A DNA stretch of 64,000 nt from Humulus lupulus (GCF_963169125.1 NC_084795.1:134209701-134273700), one strand, 5' to 3'; numbered from the stretch's first letter, positions 48,001 through 59,123 are shown. The notes: a model not told the origin generated them from the letters alone. Translations and numbers: made by a program.

Positions 48001-48920
48001 TTCTGGTCATTTATTCCCAATTCCCGCTAATTCCTCGAGTGTCTCTAATATTTATCGCTTACTTCTCGACACCTAACTAATCACCAACTATATTCCTCAA
48101 TATCAAAATAGACTCCAATATATTCTCTAAATCCCCAGAATTACCCCCAGGCTCGCCCCGAGTCAGGTATAAATCCATGCCGTGACTTTTTCACTGAACC
48201 GCTCACTAGGATCGCCTCGAGTCACAGATTCCAAATATATCCACATAATAATATGGTCTAAACAATTTATCAAAATTATTTACATTTATTCCCTCATCAG
48301 GCTAAAATTACGAATATGCCCTTCTAACCTAGTCAGGGCCTACATGCATACTAATACACATAGTCATGCATCACAGATATTCAAATAATCATATAACATG
48401 CTTTTTAATCATTAAATCACGTATAATTCAATTATGCCCTCCCGGCACACTAAGCAAGGCCCTTAAGTCTTATTAGTGAATTTGGGTCGTTACAGATCAA
48501 TTCTTCTTAAAGATATCTCCTATGAAAGGTGTGAAGCGGTTTGGGAAGAAAGGCAAGCTTAGTCCCCAGTTTATAGGTCCTTTTGAGATATTGGAAAAAG
48601 TGGGAGCAGTTGCATATAGATTAGCCCTACCACGAGCTCTAGCAGATAGCCATAATGTGTTGCACATCTCGATGTTGCGTAGATATGTGTCAGACCAATC
48701 TCTCGTCCTCAAGTATGATACGATAGCACTCTAGAAAGACTTGAGTTACGAGGAACCACCGGTTAGCATCCTAGATAGAGAGATGAAGTAATTACGGTCC
48801 AAGAGTATTTCGATAGTCAAGGTCCTATGGAGTAATAGTTCTGAATGTGAGGCAACGTGGGAGTTGGAGGAGGATATCTTCGCCAAGTATCCAGAATTGT
48901 TTGGTAAGTAAATTTCGGGG
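45023..48920 (+). pseudogene. Integrase of the rearranged family-A element, split by a solo LTR
   Basis: 45125-45772 is the best preserved piece in the window: HPGSTKMTHDLKALYWWPRM, CLICQQVKVEHRRP (HHCC), then [40 protein letters not shown] and TDGQSESTI, so D, D and E of the core are present. After a stop and frameshift, 45769-46088 has FSYNNSYQSIIGMTPYELIY and RRDVEFKVRDH. The solo LTR interrupts at 46089. 48500-48920 resumes LKISPMKGVKRFGKKGKLSP, SHNVLHISMLRRYVSD and ATWELEED, ending at the TAA near 48911. The expected polypurine tract and 3' LTR are missing. Confidence 0.9.
46089..48494 (-). repeat. Solo LTR of a Tekay element, TSD GATCA
   Basis: 2406 bp from TGTAACGCCCTGG (46089) to GGGTCGTTACA (48494), flanked by perfect GATCA at 46084-46088 and 48495-48499, within integrase. 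On the minus strand it has the conserved LTR block (46455-46510) and palindromic AGCGCTACAGCGC / AGCGCTGTAGCGC words (47154-47275). The ORF at 47750-47986 has no support. Confidence 0.94.
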
Positions 48921-48933
48921 ACTCTACACCCGG

Positions 48934-49500
48934 GTACTCCGCAACAAAATGGTGTAGAGGAATGCCAGAACAGAACTTTATTGGAAATAGTTAGATGCAT
49001 GCTTAGTTACTCAAATTTTCCAACTTCATTTTGGGGACATGCAATTGAGATTGCGAACAACATTCTAAATGTCCTACCATAGAAATTAATCCACAAAACA
49101 CCTTTAGAATGCTGGAATGGTCGTGAACCCACCTTACGTCATTTTAGAATCTGGGGGTGTCCCGCCCATGTCCTGATGAAAAAGGAAGGAAAGATAGAAC
49201 TGCGAACCAAAGTTTGCATGTTTGTTGACTATCCTAAAGGCACTCAGGGTGGACTTTTCTATAGTCATTTAGAAAAGAAAGTGTTTACTTCTACGAATGC
49301 TACTTTTCTGGAAAATGACTATGTCCAAAACTTCAAATTGCGTAGAAAAGTAGTTTTAGAGGAGATGGTTGAAGAATTGACTCCAACCAATGTTCCATCA
49401 TCACCAATGCAATTTGATGAGGAAATTCCCACTCTTCTTGTCCAGCTGACGCAAGTCAATTTGAATGAAGAAAGTACCACTGTTCCTGAGTAAACAGTCC
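48934..49500 (+). pseudogene. Copia-1 integrase C-terminal half
   Basis: Reading resumes as GTPQQNGVEECQNRTLLEIV, the integrase Glu region, then FWGHAIEIANNILNVLP, a stop, then TPLECWNGREPTLRHFRIWG and KVCMFVDYPKGTQGGLFYSH (to about 49265). A frame open from 49176 to 49493 links to RT and contains SHLEKKVFTSTNATFLENDY. Confidence 0.88.
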
Positions 49501-51136
49501 TAGAGCCTCGTCGTAGTGGGAGGGTTTCTAGGAACCCATTTCACTATGGTTTGGATGGTGAAACCAATATGGTTGTTGGTGACCCTGGTGACGATGATCC
49601 ATTTCTTTCAAACAAAAAATGGCTAGCCCTAAAATGGAACTATGGCTTGAAGTCATGAAACAAGAAATGAAGTCCATGTACTCAAATTTTGTCTGGGATC
49701 TTGTGGAAGAACCTAGTGACTTTAGGGTCATTGAGTGCAAGAAGATTTACAAGAAGAAACTTGGTGTTGATGGAAATATCAAAACTTATAAAGCTCGATT
49801 AGTGGCAAAGGGTTATACCCAAAGAGAAGGCATGGACTATGAGGAAACTTTTAGTCTAGTAGCCATGCTAAACTCCATTCGCATCCTCCTGTCCATAGCA
49901 GTTGCTCTCGACAATGAGATCTGGAAAATGGACGTCAAGATAGCTTTTCTGAATGGGAATCTTGACAAAATCATTTATATGGATTAGCCAGAAGGATTTA
50001 AAGTAGCTGGACAAGAAGGAAAATTTTGTAAATTGAATAGGTCCATTTATGGACTTAAGCAAGCTTCTCTTTCTTGGAACCTTAGGATTACAGAAATAAT
50101 CAAAACCTATGGCTTTGAACAAAATATTTATGAGCCTTGTGTTTACCAACTAAAGGAATATCAAATAGTGGTATTCGTGGTTCTTTATGTAGATGATATC
50201 TTACTCATCAGAAACAATGTTAATAAATTATCAGATGTTAAGAATTGGTTTAGCACTCAATTCCAGATGAAGGAGTTTGGTGAAGCAAGTTATGTTCTAG
50301 GTATCCAGATCATTAGGGATAGAAAGAACAAACTCTTAGCTCTATCTCAAGCATCTTACATTAATAAAGTGCTTGAACATTTTTCCACGTCTACCGCCTC
50401 GCCATGGAATTCATCTTTCAAAGAAGCAGACTCCCTAGACTCCTGAAGAGAAAGATGCAATGAGAAAAGTTCCTTACGCATCTGCAGTTGGAATTCTGAT
50501 GTATGTTATGTTGTGTACTACACTAGATATCTGTTATGAAATGGGAGTAGTGAGTATGTCTCAGTCAAACCCAAGACCGGAACATTGGATAACAGTTAAG
50601 CATATTCTGAAGCATTTAAGGTGAACTAGGGATTATATGTTAGTCTACAAGGGTGATGTTCTGAACCTTGTAGTCATTCCACTAATTCAGATTTTATGAT
50701 TGATGTCGATGATGGGAAGTGTACTTCTGGAATGGTGTTTAGTCTTGCGGGTGGAGCTGTGGTATGGTGAAGCGTAAAACAGTTTGCGATCTCAAATTCC
50801 ACCATCAAGGCTGAGTACATAGCTGCATTTGAAGAAGTTAAGGAAATAGTCTAGCTAAAGAAGTTCTATTCAGATCTTGGTGTTAAACCAGATATCGACA
50901 AACTGTTTGTGTTGTTTTGTGACAATACAGGAGCGCTAGCCAACTCGAAAAAACCTCGAAGTCATAAGAGGAGTAAGCATATAGAAATGAAGTATCACAT
51001 AATTCGAGAATATGTGGCCAGGGGAGATGTGAAGGTTATGAAGATTGCATCTAAAGAAAATCTTGCTTATCCGTTTACAAAGATACTACTAGAAGCCACA
51101 TTTGATAAGAATATCAAGGAAATGGGATTAGTATAA
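49501..51136 (+). pseudogene. Copia-1 reverse transcriptase and RNase H
   Basis: 49619-49987: MKSMYSNFVWDLVEEP, YKARLVAKGYTQREGMDYEE, TFSLVAMLNSIRILLSIAVA, WKMDVKIAFLNGNLDKIIYM. A stop, then 50033-50446: SIYGLKQASLSWNLR and VFVVLYVDDILLIRNNVNKL, with catalytic YVDD intact, then FGEASYVLGIQIIRDRKNKL. A frameshift near 50430 leads to YASAVGILMYVMLCTTLDIC; RNase H is heavily broken, with the end CDNTGALANSKKPRSHKRSK and HIIREYVARGDVKVMKIASK at 50909-51136. Order and motifs are those of a Ty1/copia pol. Confidence 0.9.
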
Positions 51137-51172
51137 TTAAGGCATTAGTTTCAATTAGTGCAAGTAGGAGTT

Positions 51173-52074
51173 TGTTGGGGTTTTATGCCCTAATTAAAAT
51201 CTGATTTCTTTGTAATCTAATTTTGTTATCTATAAAAGAATAGAAATAAATTTTTGACTCGGTCAATCACTTTGCTCACATGTTTTATTTTCGTGATTAT
51301 TTGTTTAATATAAACTTCTATTAAATCCCGAGCATATAGCTAATCATATTTACAGTGATGTAATCATATTGGAATATAAATATGATTATATGTTCAAACA
51401 TAAGTTAGTGCTAAGATTAGTCAGCGCACAGGATTTACATTGACTTGCCAATCTACGATACGATCTACTCACACATCGTAGTGTTATGTTCTTTCCAAAA
51501 CATTAGCAAAGTAGATACGATCAGATGTATTTGTTACATCGGACTGGACCGATAATTACAGTAGACAGAATAAGTAAATATACCTTTATTGTCTATTCTA
51601 GTCAAATCATATAGTTGACCATAGCTCAATTCAATCTCAATTCTAAGTGGTTAGTATTCTAACTGATTGTATTATTTGAGTTCTTTGACTTGTTCGTTAC
51701 CAACTTACCCTACGAACTAGCCCATACTTACATCTTGGGAACTCTTTAGTATAATTGAGTGGGAGTGTTAATCATAGATATGAACATCTATAACTTCGGA
51801 TGAAGAAGTAAAATGATGGTTTTTCTTTTAGTTTGGTTCAAAGTGCTAAAAGATAGAGATCTCATTTCAGTAATTAATATTAGTTCACTAAAATATCATT
51901 TACAAGGAACTAATTTTTTAAGTATAAAAAAAAAAGGATGGGTAAAAAGATATTTTAGTCTCATCTCATTGTAGACTGTCTATAGAGGATTGAGTGACAA
52001 CTATGGTTGTAACAATTGATAATTATTAACATATCTACATTTCTTATAGAACGTTCTATGAATTGAAGAGTGCA
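51173..52074 (+). repeat. Copia-1 3' LTR, cut at 52075
   Basis: It starts TGTTGGGGTTTTATG after AGTAGGAGTT (a short polypurine tract) and matches the first about 900 bp of the 5' LTR. It is interrupted after GAGTGCA by another LTR; in the 5' LTR the sequence continues from this point (about 15800). Confidence 0.9.
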
Positions 52075-52850
52075 TGTAATGCCCTAGTTAACCAAGACCA
52101 TTACACTGTGTATTTTAAAATAGTGCAAGACTTGCTAATTAAGTCGTTTGAGCATTGTGATCCTAAAGTCAACTATCAAGTTAGGGTTAAAAGATTTTGA
52201 TCATAAATAGTTAATTTTCATTAAAACAGACGTTTGATACATGGGATTCCAAAAACAGTGTATATGTGGTAAATACAATTCCCAAATGTTGGTATAACAA
52301 ATGCCAGTCTAATGGAAAAATACAATTTAGAGCTCTATTCCGGTAACTTTCCCTTGACCGTGGCGGTCGAGTAGCCGACGAAGTACACTTCGCCCCCAGA
52401 GCTCTCCACCTCATGGTTGGTCCAGTTTCCCTTTGTTTTGACCTGAACCACGTAGCACCCGTGAGCCAAGGCCCAGCTAGAAAACCATGAACAACAAACA
52501 CATATAGCAAAGGTAACAGTCAATCAACATTAATCCAACTAATTCAGTTATTAAATAGAGTACAAGCATTAGGCTAAACAATAGTAAACATGTATTTTCA
52601 AACATACATCTTAATCAGTAATGCAAATGCCCAGGGTCGGGGCCCTTAGGCCGAGCTCTCTATTTATCTAGCGGACTCCGGCTCGCTTAGGCCGAGCTGC
52701 ATTCAGTACGCTTATCATCTGCCCCGACACCCTTAGGCCATATATTCTCATAATGCATAACAAGCGTACAATCATACAACACATATATTCAATTACTAGG
52801 GATCTTAGTCCCGTTCACAACCACATAGGTGTAGTTTTCTTACCACAAAT
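52075..52850 (-). repeat. Minus-strand Tekay LTR fragment inserted in the copia-1 LTR
   Basis: Starts TGTAATGCCCTAG and is the reverse complement of the last about 780 bp of LTRs such as 56845-59118, including the conserved block (52440-52490, minus strand). It is cut at 52851 by the next Tekay element; the rest should continue beyond 64000. Candidate TSD GTGCA (52070-52074). The ORFs at 52211-52510 and 52335-52523 are not genes. Confidence 0.82.
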
Positions 52851-55199
52851 TGTAATGCCACAAATTCTCCGATGTGTTTTAATGGCAGGAATAGTAGGCC
52901 GGGAGGGCTATACTTGTTTAATTATGCCATTAAATGAGTATATGCATGTTTATGTAAATTATATCATAATATGATGTTAAATGCATGCCTGTGGGTCCAC
53001 ATTTTAATTATAGGGGTGTGATGATAATTTGGCCCGTTGAGGGCATAAATGTATAATTGTATGCATGTTGGTGATATGTTGTTGAGATCACATTATAATG
53101 TGGGTTTGTTCGAGTTATTCGACATGAGACGATCTTGGAATATGGATTAGCGGTCTAGTCATAACAGGTTTAAGTTTGGGGGTCGGGATGAGTCTCAGGG
53201 TGATTTTAATGATTAGAGCGTTACCTAGAATCAAAGGGTAACGTGATATAAATTATTGGTGTTTGAGACTGTTGAGAATAGCAGAAATTGGAGAGCGTTA
53301 ATTATGATTAACGAGGTAGGTTGGAAAGGACAATTTTTCCCTAGGAATCTTTAGAAACCCTTAATTGACCTAGGGGTATAATGGTCTTTTTACCCCTAGG
53401 ATAGATATAAGCCTTTTATGGCTGTAGAAATAAAGAGAAACTGAGTATAATCAAGAGCTAACCCGTACCTTCTTTCTCCTTCATCTTCTTTGTGATTTTT
53501 GAGCCATTGTTGAGGATTCAAGCTTAGGAAGTAAGCCTTGGGAGTTTGGGAGAGTGTTCTACCATTGAAGAGAATCATAACCTGAGTTTGAGGTAAGTTT
53601 CAAGCCACTAGCTCCCTGGTTTGCTCTATTTTTGTTTTTAGTTTCAGCTTGTGATTTTGTTGTGGATAGTTAGAATTAATGGAAGTTTTGGTTGGGGTTT
53701 AACTTGGGTTTTGATAAGGGTGTGATCTAGATCAAGTTTAGGGGTTGTATTGGAAGTTTGGGTGGTGTTTTGTCTTGGTTTGAAAGGTTGGTTCCAAGGA
53801 AAATCGCAATGGAGGAAAAACCAGAGTATTGGCTGAACTGTAGGCTGGGCTGCAGCATGGCCAGGTAGGGCCACGACTCTAGAGGGTTGCTGAAGGAGGC
53901 CGCCTCTGTTTGAGGGGTGGGCCACAGCATGACCAGGGAGGTTCATGGCCCTTAGTGGCATTTTGGCCAGAAATGAGTTTTTGGCTTGGGGATTCTAGCC
54001 TTAGGCATCAGGATTGATCCTATTACCCAGTTTAGTAGGATTCGATGTCCTGGAGGCTAGGTTTTGGTTCGGGAACCCTTTGTTATTCATTTTATTGATG
54101 GAATCCCATAATTGGTTATGACCAGGTAACCGCTAAGGGACTGAAAGACAGGTCGTTCTCAAGGGTCGCTTTATATTAATTCTCGCTCGAACCATAGGTA
54201 AGAAAACTGATGTCACATGTGTGGTTGTTCATAAGGCATGTGGATTGTGTAAATGTGGACATGTCTTGATTATTGAATGCATAGCAAATCTTGCTCACTC
54301 ATGCATGGTACTGACTAATTAGTTAGATATGGCAAAGGTGTCAGTATCAACTGTGAAGCTGTGACTCATTAGTCAAGTTCAGCAGTGGTACTGGGCACTG
54401 GTCACACGGTGCTGACTCATAAGTCAGGAACGGCCTTAGCGTGTTCAACGCAAGCCAATAAAGATTATATCTAATCGATATCTACATTGGATAACTCAAA
54501 GAGCATTAATGCCGGACCGACCTCAAGTTCGATGAATACTATAAGCGCTTGTGTGACTTACCCATCGGTCACTCATCTGTTAAGTTAAAGACCTACCCAT
54601 CAGTCTCTCATCTGTTTAAGCTAGTGACTTATCCAGTAGTCACTCATTTGTTTAAATTAGTGACTTTCTTGTCAGTCACTCAGCATGGTTTACTAGAACG
54701 TCAAGTGTTGAATCACTCATCCGTTTGAGAGCTATAAGTTCTGTGTGATTATAATTATAATCAGTTGTTAATATCTTTATGCATTACTGTGTTTTCTTTC
54801 TGGGCCTTCGCTCATGGGAGCTATGTGGTGCAGGTAAAGGGAAAGAAAAGCTCACCCAGCCTTGAGTGGAGAGCTTAGGTGGTGATATGTACATATACGG
54901 CCGCTTGACAACCACGGCCAAGGAGTTCTCAGAGGAAGTAGGGGGTTTACCATATTTTTGCCGCTTAGGTCGGCGGGTTTGTAATTTTGAAACAGTAATG
55001 ACTACTTTCAGTTGTAAATAATTTGTAAATGTTTTTGTGGGCCCATGAACAGTTTTATGTATTTAATAAAATATATCCTTTCCTTTTTATTGATTTTTCC
55101 ACCTTAGCCTGTTAATAACACTTAGAACACGTTTTTAACCAAATGACTCAGGTAGCGGGTCAAATTTTCGGTTCACCGTAACTGTTCTGGGGTGCCAGG
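52851..55199 (+). repeat. 5' LTR of the plus-strand Tekay element
   Basis: Starts TGTAATGCCAC at 52851. Matches the 3' LTR from 62520, including GC-rich words (GGCTGCAGCATGGCCAGG, 53848-53865; GACCAGGGAGG near 53930) and the conserved block at 54791-54850. LTR homology fades near 55195, and the expected GGGCGTTACA end and Met-tRNA primer site are not seen, so its 3' edge is approximate. The minus-strand ORFs at 53644-53961 are GC-patch artefacts. Confidence 0.85.
54553..54687 (+). repeat. Four tandem about 36-bp units in a Tekay LTR
   Basis: Units begin at about 54553, 54589, 54624 and 54660. Each has GTGACTT or a near copy, a short spacer, (G/A)GTCACT and CATCTGTTTAA. GTGACT and AGTCAC within each unit can pair. 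Confidence 0.75.
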
Positions 55200-55623
55200 C
55201 AAGGTTAAGGTTCCAGTAGACTGGCTGGGCATGTACACACATCACTGAAGTCAAGCTCGACTCATGGTTTGGTAACTATTTACGTAGTTATATGTATAAC
55301 TGCTTAAATATAGTCTATATGCTTTACCTGTATGCGTGAGACACCATGTTAAACCTGTGCCCTGAAACATTATATCCTCAACAAATGTGTGCTAATTAGT
55401 ACTAATATTGCTGGAACATACTCATTAGTATGGTTGATTTTGAATTATTATGCAATACATGCTAAGTGTTAAATGCTATAAACACGTATCTACCTGTATA
55501 ATTGTATGACAGTGGAGTGTGATAATTGTCTGTTTGTTCTTGGATCGTAAAGCGGCAAGAGGTTTAGTTATTACTACCTGACTGGTCGTATTGATCATTG
55601 TTTCAGCAAGGTAACAGATAAGA
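55200..55623 (+). other. Leader of the plus-strand Tekay element
   Basis: No ORF of note. GGTTAAGGTTCCAGTAGACTGG near 55205 follows the decayed LTR edge. Neither the leader ORF nor the stem-loop block of the family-A element is present. Confidence 0.55.
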
Positions 55624-56839
55624 ATGAATCCAGGGTAGACAGATACTTCAGCTGGCCAGAGTGATCAGGACTAGAATAATAATAACAGTCAGGGTCAAGA
55701 GAATGACCAGTCGCAGATTCCACAGCCAGCTCCTATAAACTGGCTGTAGATAGTGAGTGATCTACAGGCTACAATATTAAGACAGGGGGAAGAACTTCGA
55801 CTCCTGAAGCAGAAGCAAGCGCCTGCAGTGGCCAGTGTATCAGAGACACCTCCTGTGTCGGTGCCAGTAGCTGAGCATCTGCCTGAGGTTGGAAATAAAT
55901 GGGAACCTTTTTATGAATGGTTCAAGAAGCAGCAACCTCCAATTTTTTAGGGCAGTGCAGACTTAGTCAAGGCAGAACAATGAATGAGTATGATTACCAC
56001 TATCCTTGATTTCATGAGGGTATCTGGTAATGAGAGGGTGGCCTGTGCCACCTATATGTTTCGGGAGGATGCCCAGATTTGGTGGGAGGTGATTTCACAG
56101 ACCAAGAATGTAAATGCCTTGAGTTGGGAGGAGTTTCAAACTGTGTTTAATAAGAAGTATTATAATGATGCCATCAGGGCAGCTAAAGCTGAGGAGTTTA
56201 TCAGGCTACTTCAGGGAAGTTTGTCAGTCACTGAGTATGCCTTGAAATTTGATCGTTTGGCGAAATTTTCCATGGAACTGGTGCCCACTGATGGGACAGG
56301 AGAGAGAGATTTCTGCAGGGGCTATAGCCCAGGTTAGCCCGTGATGTACGTATCACCACTGTGGCTGAGGTTACTACCTATGCACAGGTGGTTGAGAAGG
56401 CACTCACAGCTGAGAGTGCAGAGAACAAGATCTGGCGTGATAGTGTAGCGAGAAAGGAATTCAGGAGGACAGGTCCTCCAGTTGTGGGTTCAAGTAGGGG
56501 TGGAGGCCCAAGTGATCAGAAGAGGAAGGTTCCTGACACCTTCCAAGTTACAGGTCCTGATAGGCGGCCCCATGGTATTTCTATGGATCGTCCAGAGGGT
56601 AGTGAAGCCTGAAAGAGTCAACCTGAATGCCCTAGATGCAAGAGGCGTCATTTGGGAGAGTGTAGGGCAAGGGCCTGAGCAATGGGTTGCCCTGAGCAAT
56701 CTCATGTGGATCAATGGGTCATCTTAAAAAGGATTGCCCTAAGGCTAGAAAAGAAGAACCCAGGAAAGCGAACAGCTCGGCCCCAGCTCGAGTTTTCGCA
56801 TTGACTCAAGCAGAAGCTGAGGCTTCTCCCTCAGTTGTT
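55624..56839 (+). pseudogene. Gag of the plus-strand Tekay element
   Basis: ATG at 55624 (MNPG, stop, TDTSAGQSDQD) in the same frame as 55753-55950 (LQATILRQGEELRLLKQKQA, KWEPFYEWFKKQQPP). The capsid part 55984-56337 reads VACATYMFREDAQIWWEVIS, WEEFQTVFNKKYYNDAIRAA and VTEYALKFDRLAKFSMELVP. A frameshift near 56330 leads to VTTYAQVVEKALTAESAENK (56361-56612). A degraded zinc knuckle (CPRCKRRHLGEC; GSMGHLKKDCPKA) ends at about 56750. Most stops fall where Gln or Trp is expected. The solo LTR follows at 56845. Confidence 0.87.
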
Positions 56840-57760
56840 ACAGGTGTAATGCCCCGGATTCCCTAATGTTGTTTAGCGGCTGGATTTGTAGGCCGGGAGG
56901 GCCATAATTTTTTAATTATGCCATTTAATGTGTTTATGCGTGTTTATGAGAATTATATTATAATATAATGTTAATTGTATGCATGTCGGTGATATATGTT
57001 GAGACCACATTATGATGTGGGTTTGTTCGAGCTATTCGACATGAGACGATCGTAGAATATTGATTAGCGGTTTAGTCACAACAGGTTTAAGTGTCGGGAC
57101 TTGGGTTGAGTCTCGGGGTGATTTTGATGGTTAGAGCGTTACCGGGAGATATAGGGTAACGGGTTGTGAATTATTGGTGTTTATGATTTTTGAGAATAGC
57201 GGGAATTGGAGAGCATTAATTATGATTAACGAGTTAGGAGGAAAGTACCAAATATGCCCTTGGGAGTCTTTAGAAACTATTAATTGACCTAGGGGTAAAA
57301 TGGACATTTCACCCCTAGGATAGATATAACCTTTGATAGCTGAGAAAAGTGGTGGAAAAACAGAGTGTGCGAAAGAGTTCTCCCGTACCTTCTTCTCCTC
57401 ACTGTTCTTTGTGGTTTTTGAACCAACTTTGAGGATTCAAGCTTAGGAAGCAAGCCTTAGGAGTTTGGGAGTGTGTTCCACCATTGAAGAACATCCTAGG
57501 CCAAGCTTTGGGTAAGCTTCTAACCATGGTTTTCTCTGGTTTGCTCTGTTTTGGTTTGTTTTGCAGCTGAGATTACTAGGGTGAATTCATGGTTTTTGTT
57601 GGGAGTTTTGGCTAGGGTTCCCATGCTTGTGATGTTTGGGGTGTGTTGGGATGGTTTTTGGGTTCATTTGGCATCAAGAATAGGATTTGGAAGCTTGGAA
57701 ATCGAGTTAGAATCGAAGGAGTTGAAGAAGGTCGGTTCAGGGGTGTTTGGGCCTGGAGGT

Positions 57761-57884
57761 AGCGCTACAGCGCCCACCCTAGGGCGCTGTAGCACTCCTC
57801 AGGAGGCTTTCTGGTGCTTGGGAGGTTCTGAGTAGAGCGTTGTGGCGCTAGGGGTTGAGCGCTGTAGCGCTACCCTGTTCCTTC
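57761..57884. repeat. AGCGCTACAGCGC palindrome cassette
   Basis: AGCGCTACAGCGC, spacer CCACCCTAGG, GCGCTGTAGCAC, then GAGCGTTGTGGCGC and GAGCGCTGTAGCGC within 124 bp. The units can pair with each other. The same words occur in the 46089-48494 solo LTR. Confidence 0.85.
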
Positions 57885-58695
57885 CAAACCTCGTTTTGAG
57901 TATTTTTAAGGGTTTTTGACTTGGGGTTTCAATCCTTAAGGCCCGGGATCGAATCTACTCACCGTGTGGGCATGTTTCGAGGTCCCGAGGGTGGTGCTTA
58001 GGTTAAGACCCTATTATTATGGATTCTCATTAATGGAGGTTATAATTGGTTGTGATTAGGTAACCGCTAAGGAACTAAAAGATCGATCGTTCTCAGGGGT
58101 CGTCTTTATCATACTTCTCGCTCGAACTTGAGGTAAGAAAACAGTGTATGGATACAGTTGCACCCTATACAGGTATATGACATGCATGGTTTGATATTGA
58201 GGCGTATTGGTTGATATATATGAGCGTGGATTGCACATTAAAATGCTAATGAATGCTAATTACCAGTTTAAGACACTGACTAGTCAGGGACCGGCTCTAA
58301 AGTCGATGACCACGCATTGAATGGCCCTATGGCATTAATGCGGGACCGACCCTAAGGTCGAAGAACTTATAAGCGCTTGCCTGGTCTACGACCAGAAGAC
58401 TATAGCCAAGGTATATGACCCCGGTGACCGTTAGTCACGTGGCTAAGGGACGTTGTCCATAGCTTCGACTCTAGAGTCGTGAGGAAGGTTATGTTGCTGA
58501 CTAATCACCATGCACCTGTCCTAGTCGAACATATGAAAGAATCACTTATCAGTTAAGCCCTGGTGACCCTATCGTCATATGGCTAGAAGGAGCGATGCTC
58601 ATTATTGTGACTTTTGGCTATTGTCACCTATTTACTGGACTGATAGTCCTGAATGGTTATTATGATTGCTGTCGATATCATATCATGTCTTATTG

Positions 58696-58750
58696 TGTTT
58701 TCTTGCTGGGCCTTGGCTCATGGGTGCTATGTGGTGCAGGTAAAGGGAAG
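58696..58750 (+). other. Block conserved across all Tekay LTRs in the window
   Basis: TTGCTGGGCCTTGGCTCATG, then GGTGCTATGTGGTGCAGGTA. Recognisable also at 54791-54850 (+) and, on the minus strand, at 6920-6965, 8463-8515, 46455-46510 and 52440-52490; a shorter version (CTTGCTGGGCATTAGGCTC) is in family-A LTRs near 21320, 29078 and 41270. Possibly an RNA-processing or R-region signal. Confidence 0.75.
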
Positions 58751-59123
58751 GAAAAGCTTAACCAGCCCTGAGTGGAGAGCTTGGGCGACGTTGTGTACAT
58801 ACAGGGCTGCTTGACCGCCACGGTCAAGGAGTTCTCAGAGGGACTAGGGGTTTACCCTATTTTTGCCGCTTAGGCTGGCGGGGATTGTAAATTTGGAACT
58901 GTAGCGACTCTTTTGTATTACGAACTACTTGTAAACATTTTGAAAGGCTCATGAGCAGTTTATTTACTTAATGAAATGTACCCTTTCCTTTTTGCTGGTT
59001 TTCTACCTTAACCTGATATTAACACTTAGATCACATTTTTAACCAAAGGACTCGGGTATCGGGTCAAATTCTGGTTCACCGTTCACAGTAACTGTTCTGG
59101 GGTAACCAGGGCGTTACAACAGG

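Larger units (their letters stand above)
30576..48928. mobile_element. Rearranged family-A Tekay element with internal inversion
   Basis: Left to right: a complete minus-strand family-A LTR (30576-42848, split by the Tat element), a minus-strand polypurine tract and gag scrap (42849-42970), then plus-strand gag-pol (42971-48920), then only the outermost ACTCTACA of a minus-strand LTR (48921-48928). The near-matching duplication CCTGG (30571-30575) and CCCGG (48929-48933) flanks it inside copia-1 integrase. Both termini thus look like real LTR ends, but pol is inverted relative to the LTR. Confidence 0.8.
14916..52074 (+). mobile_element. Copia-1: Ty1/copia element split by nested insertions
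   Basis: Its own sequence is 14916-19719, 29477-30575 and 48934-52074, about 9.0 kb in all. The order is 5' LTR, long leader, gag, protease, integrase, RT, RNase H, 3' LTR: the copia order, with integrase before RT. Reading continues across each insertion site (gag at 19719/29477; integrase at 30575/48934). The 3' LTR is cut at 52075, so its end and the right TSD are outside the window. The left flank is GGGCT (14911-14915). Confidence 0.9.
56845..59118 (+). repeat. Solo LTR of a Tekay element, TSD ACAGG
   Basis: 2274 bp from TGTAATGCCCCGG to CCAGGGCGTTACA, flanked by perfect ACAGG at 56840-56844 and 59119-59123, between gag and protease of the host element. Contains the palindrome cassette (57761-57884) and the conserved block (58696-58750). 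The ORF at 57551-57835 lies across the cassette and is not supported. Confidence 0.95.
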
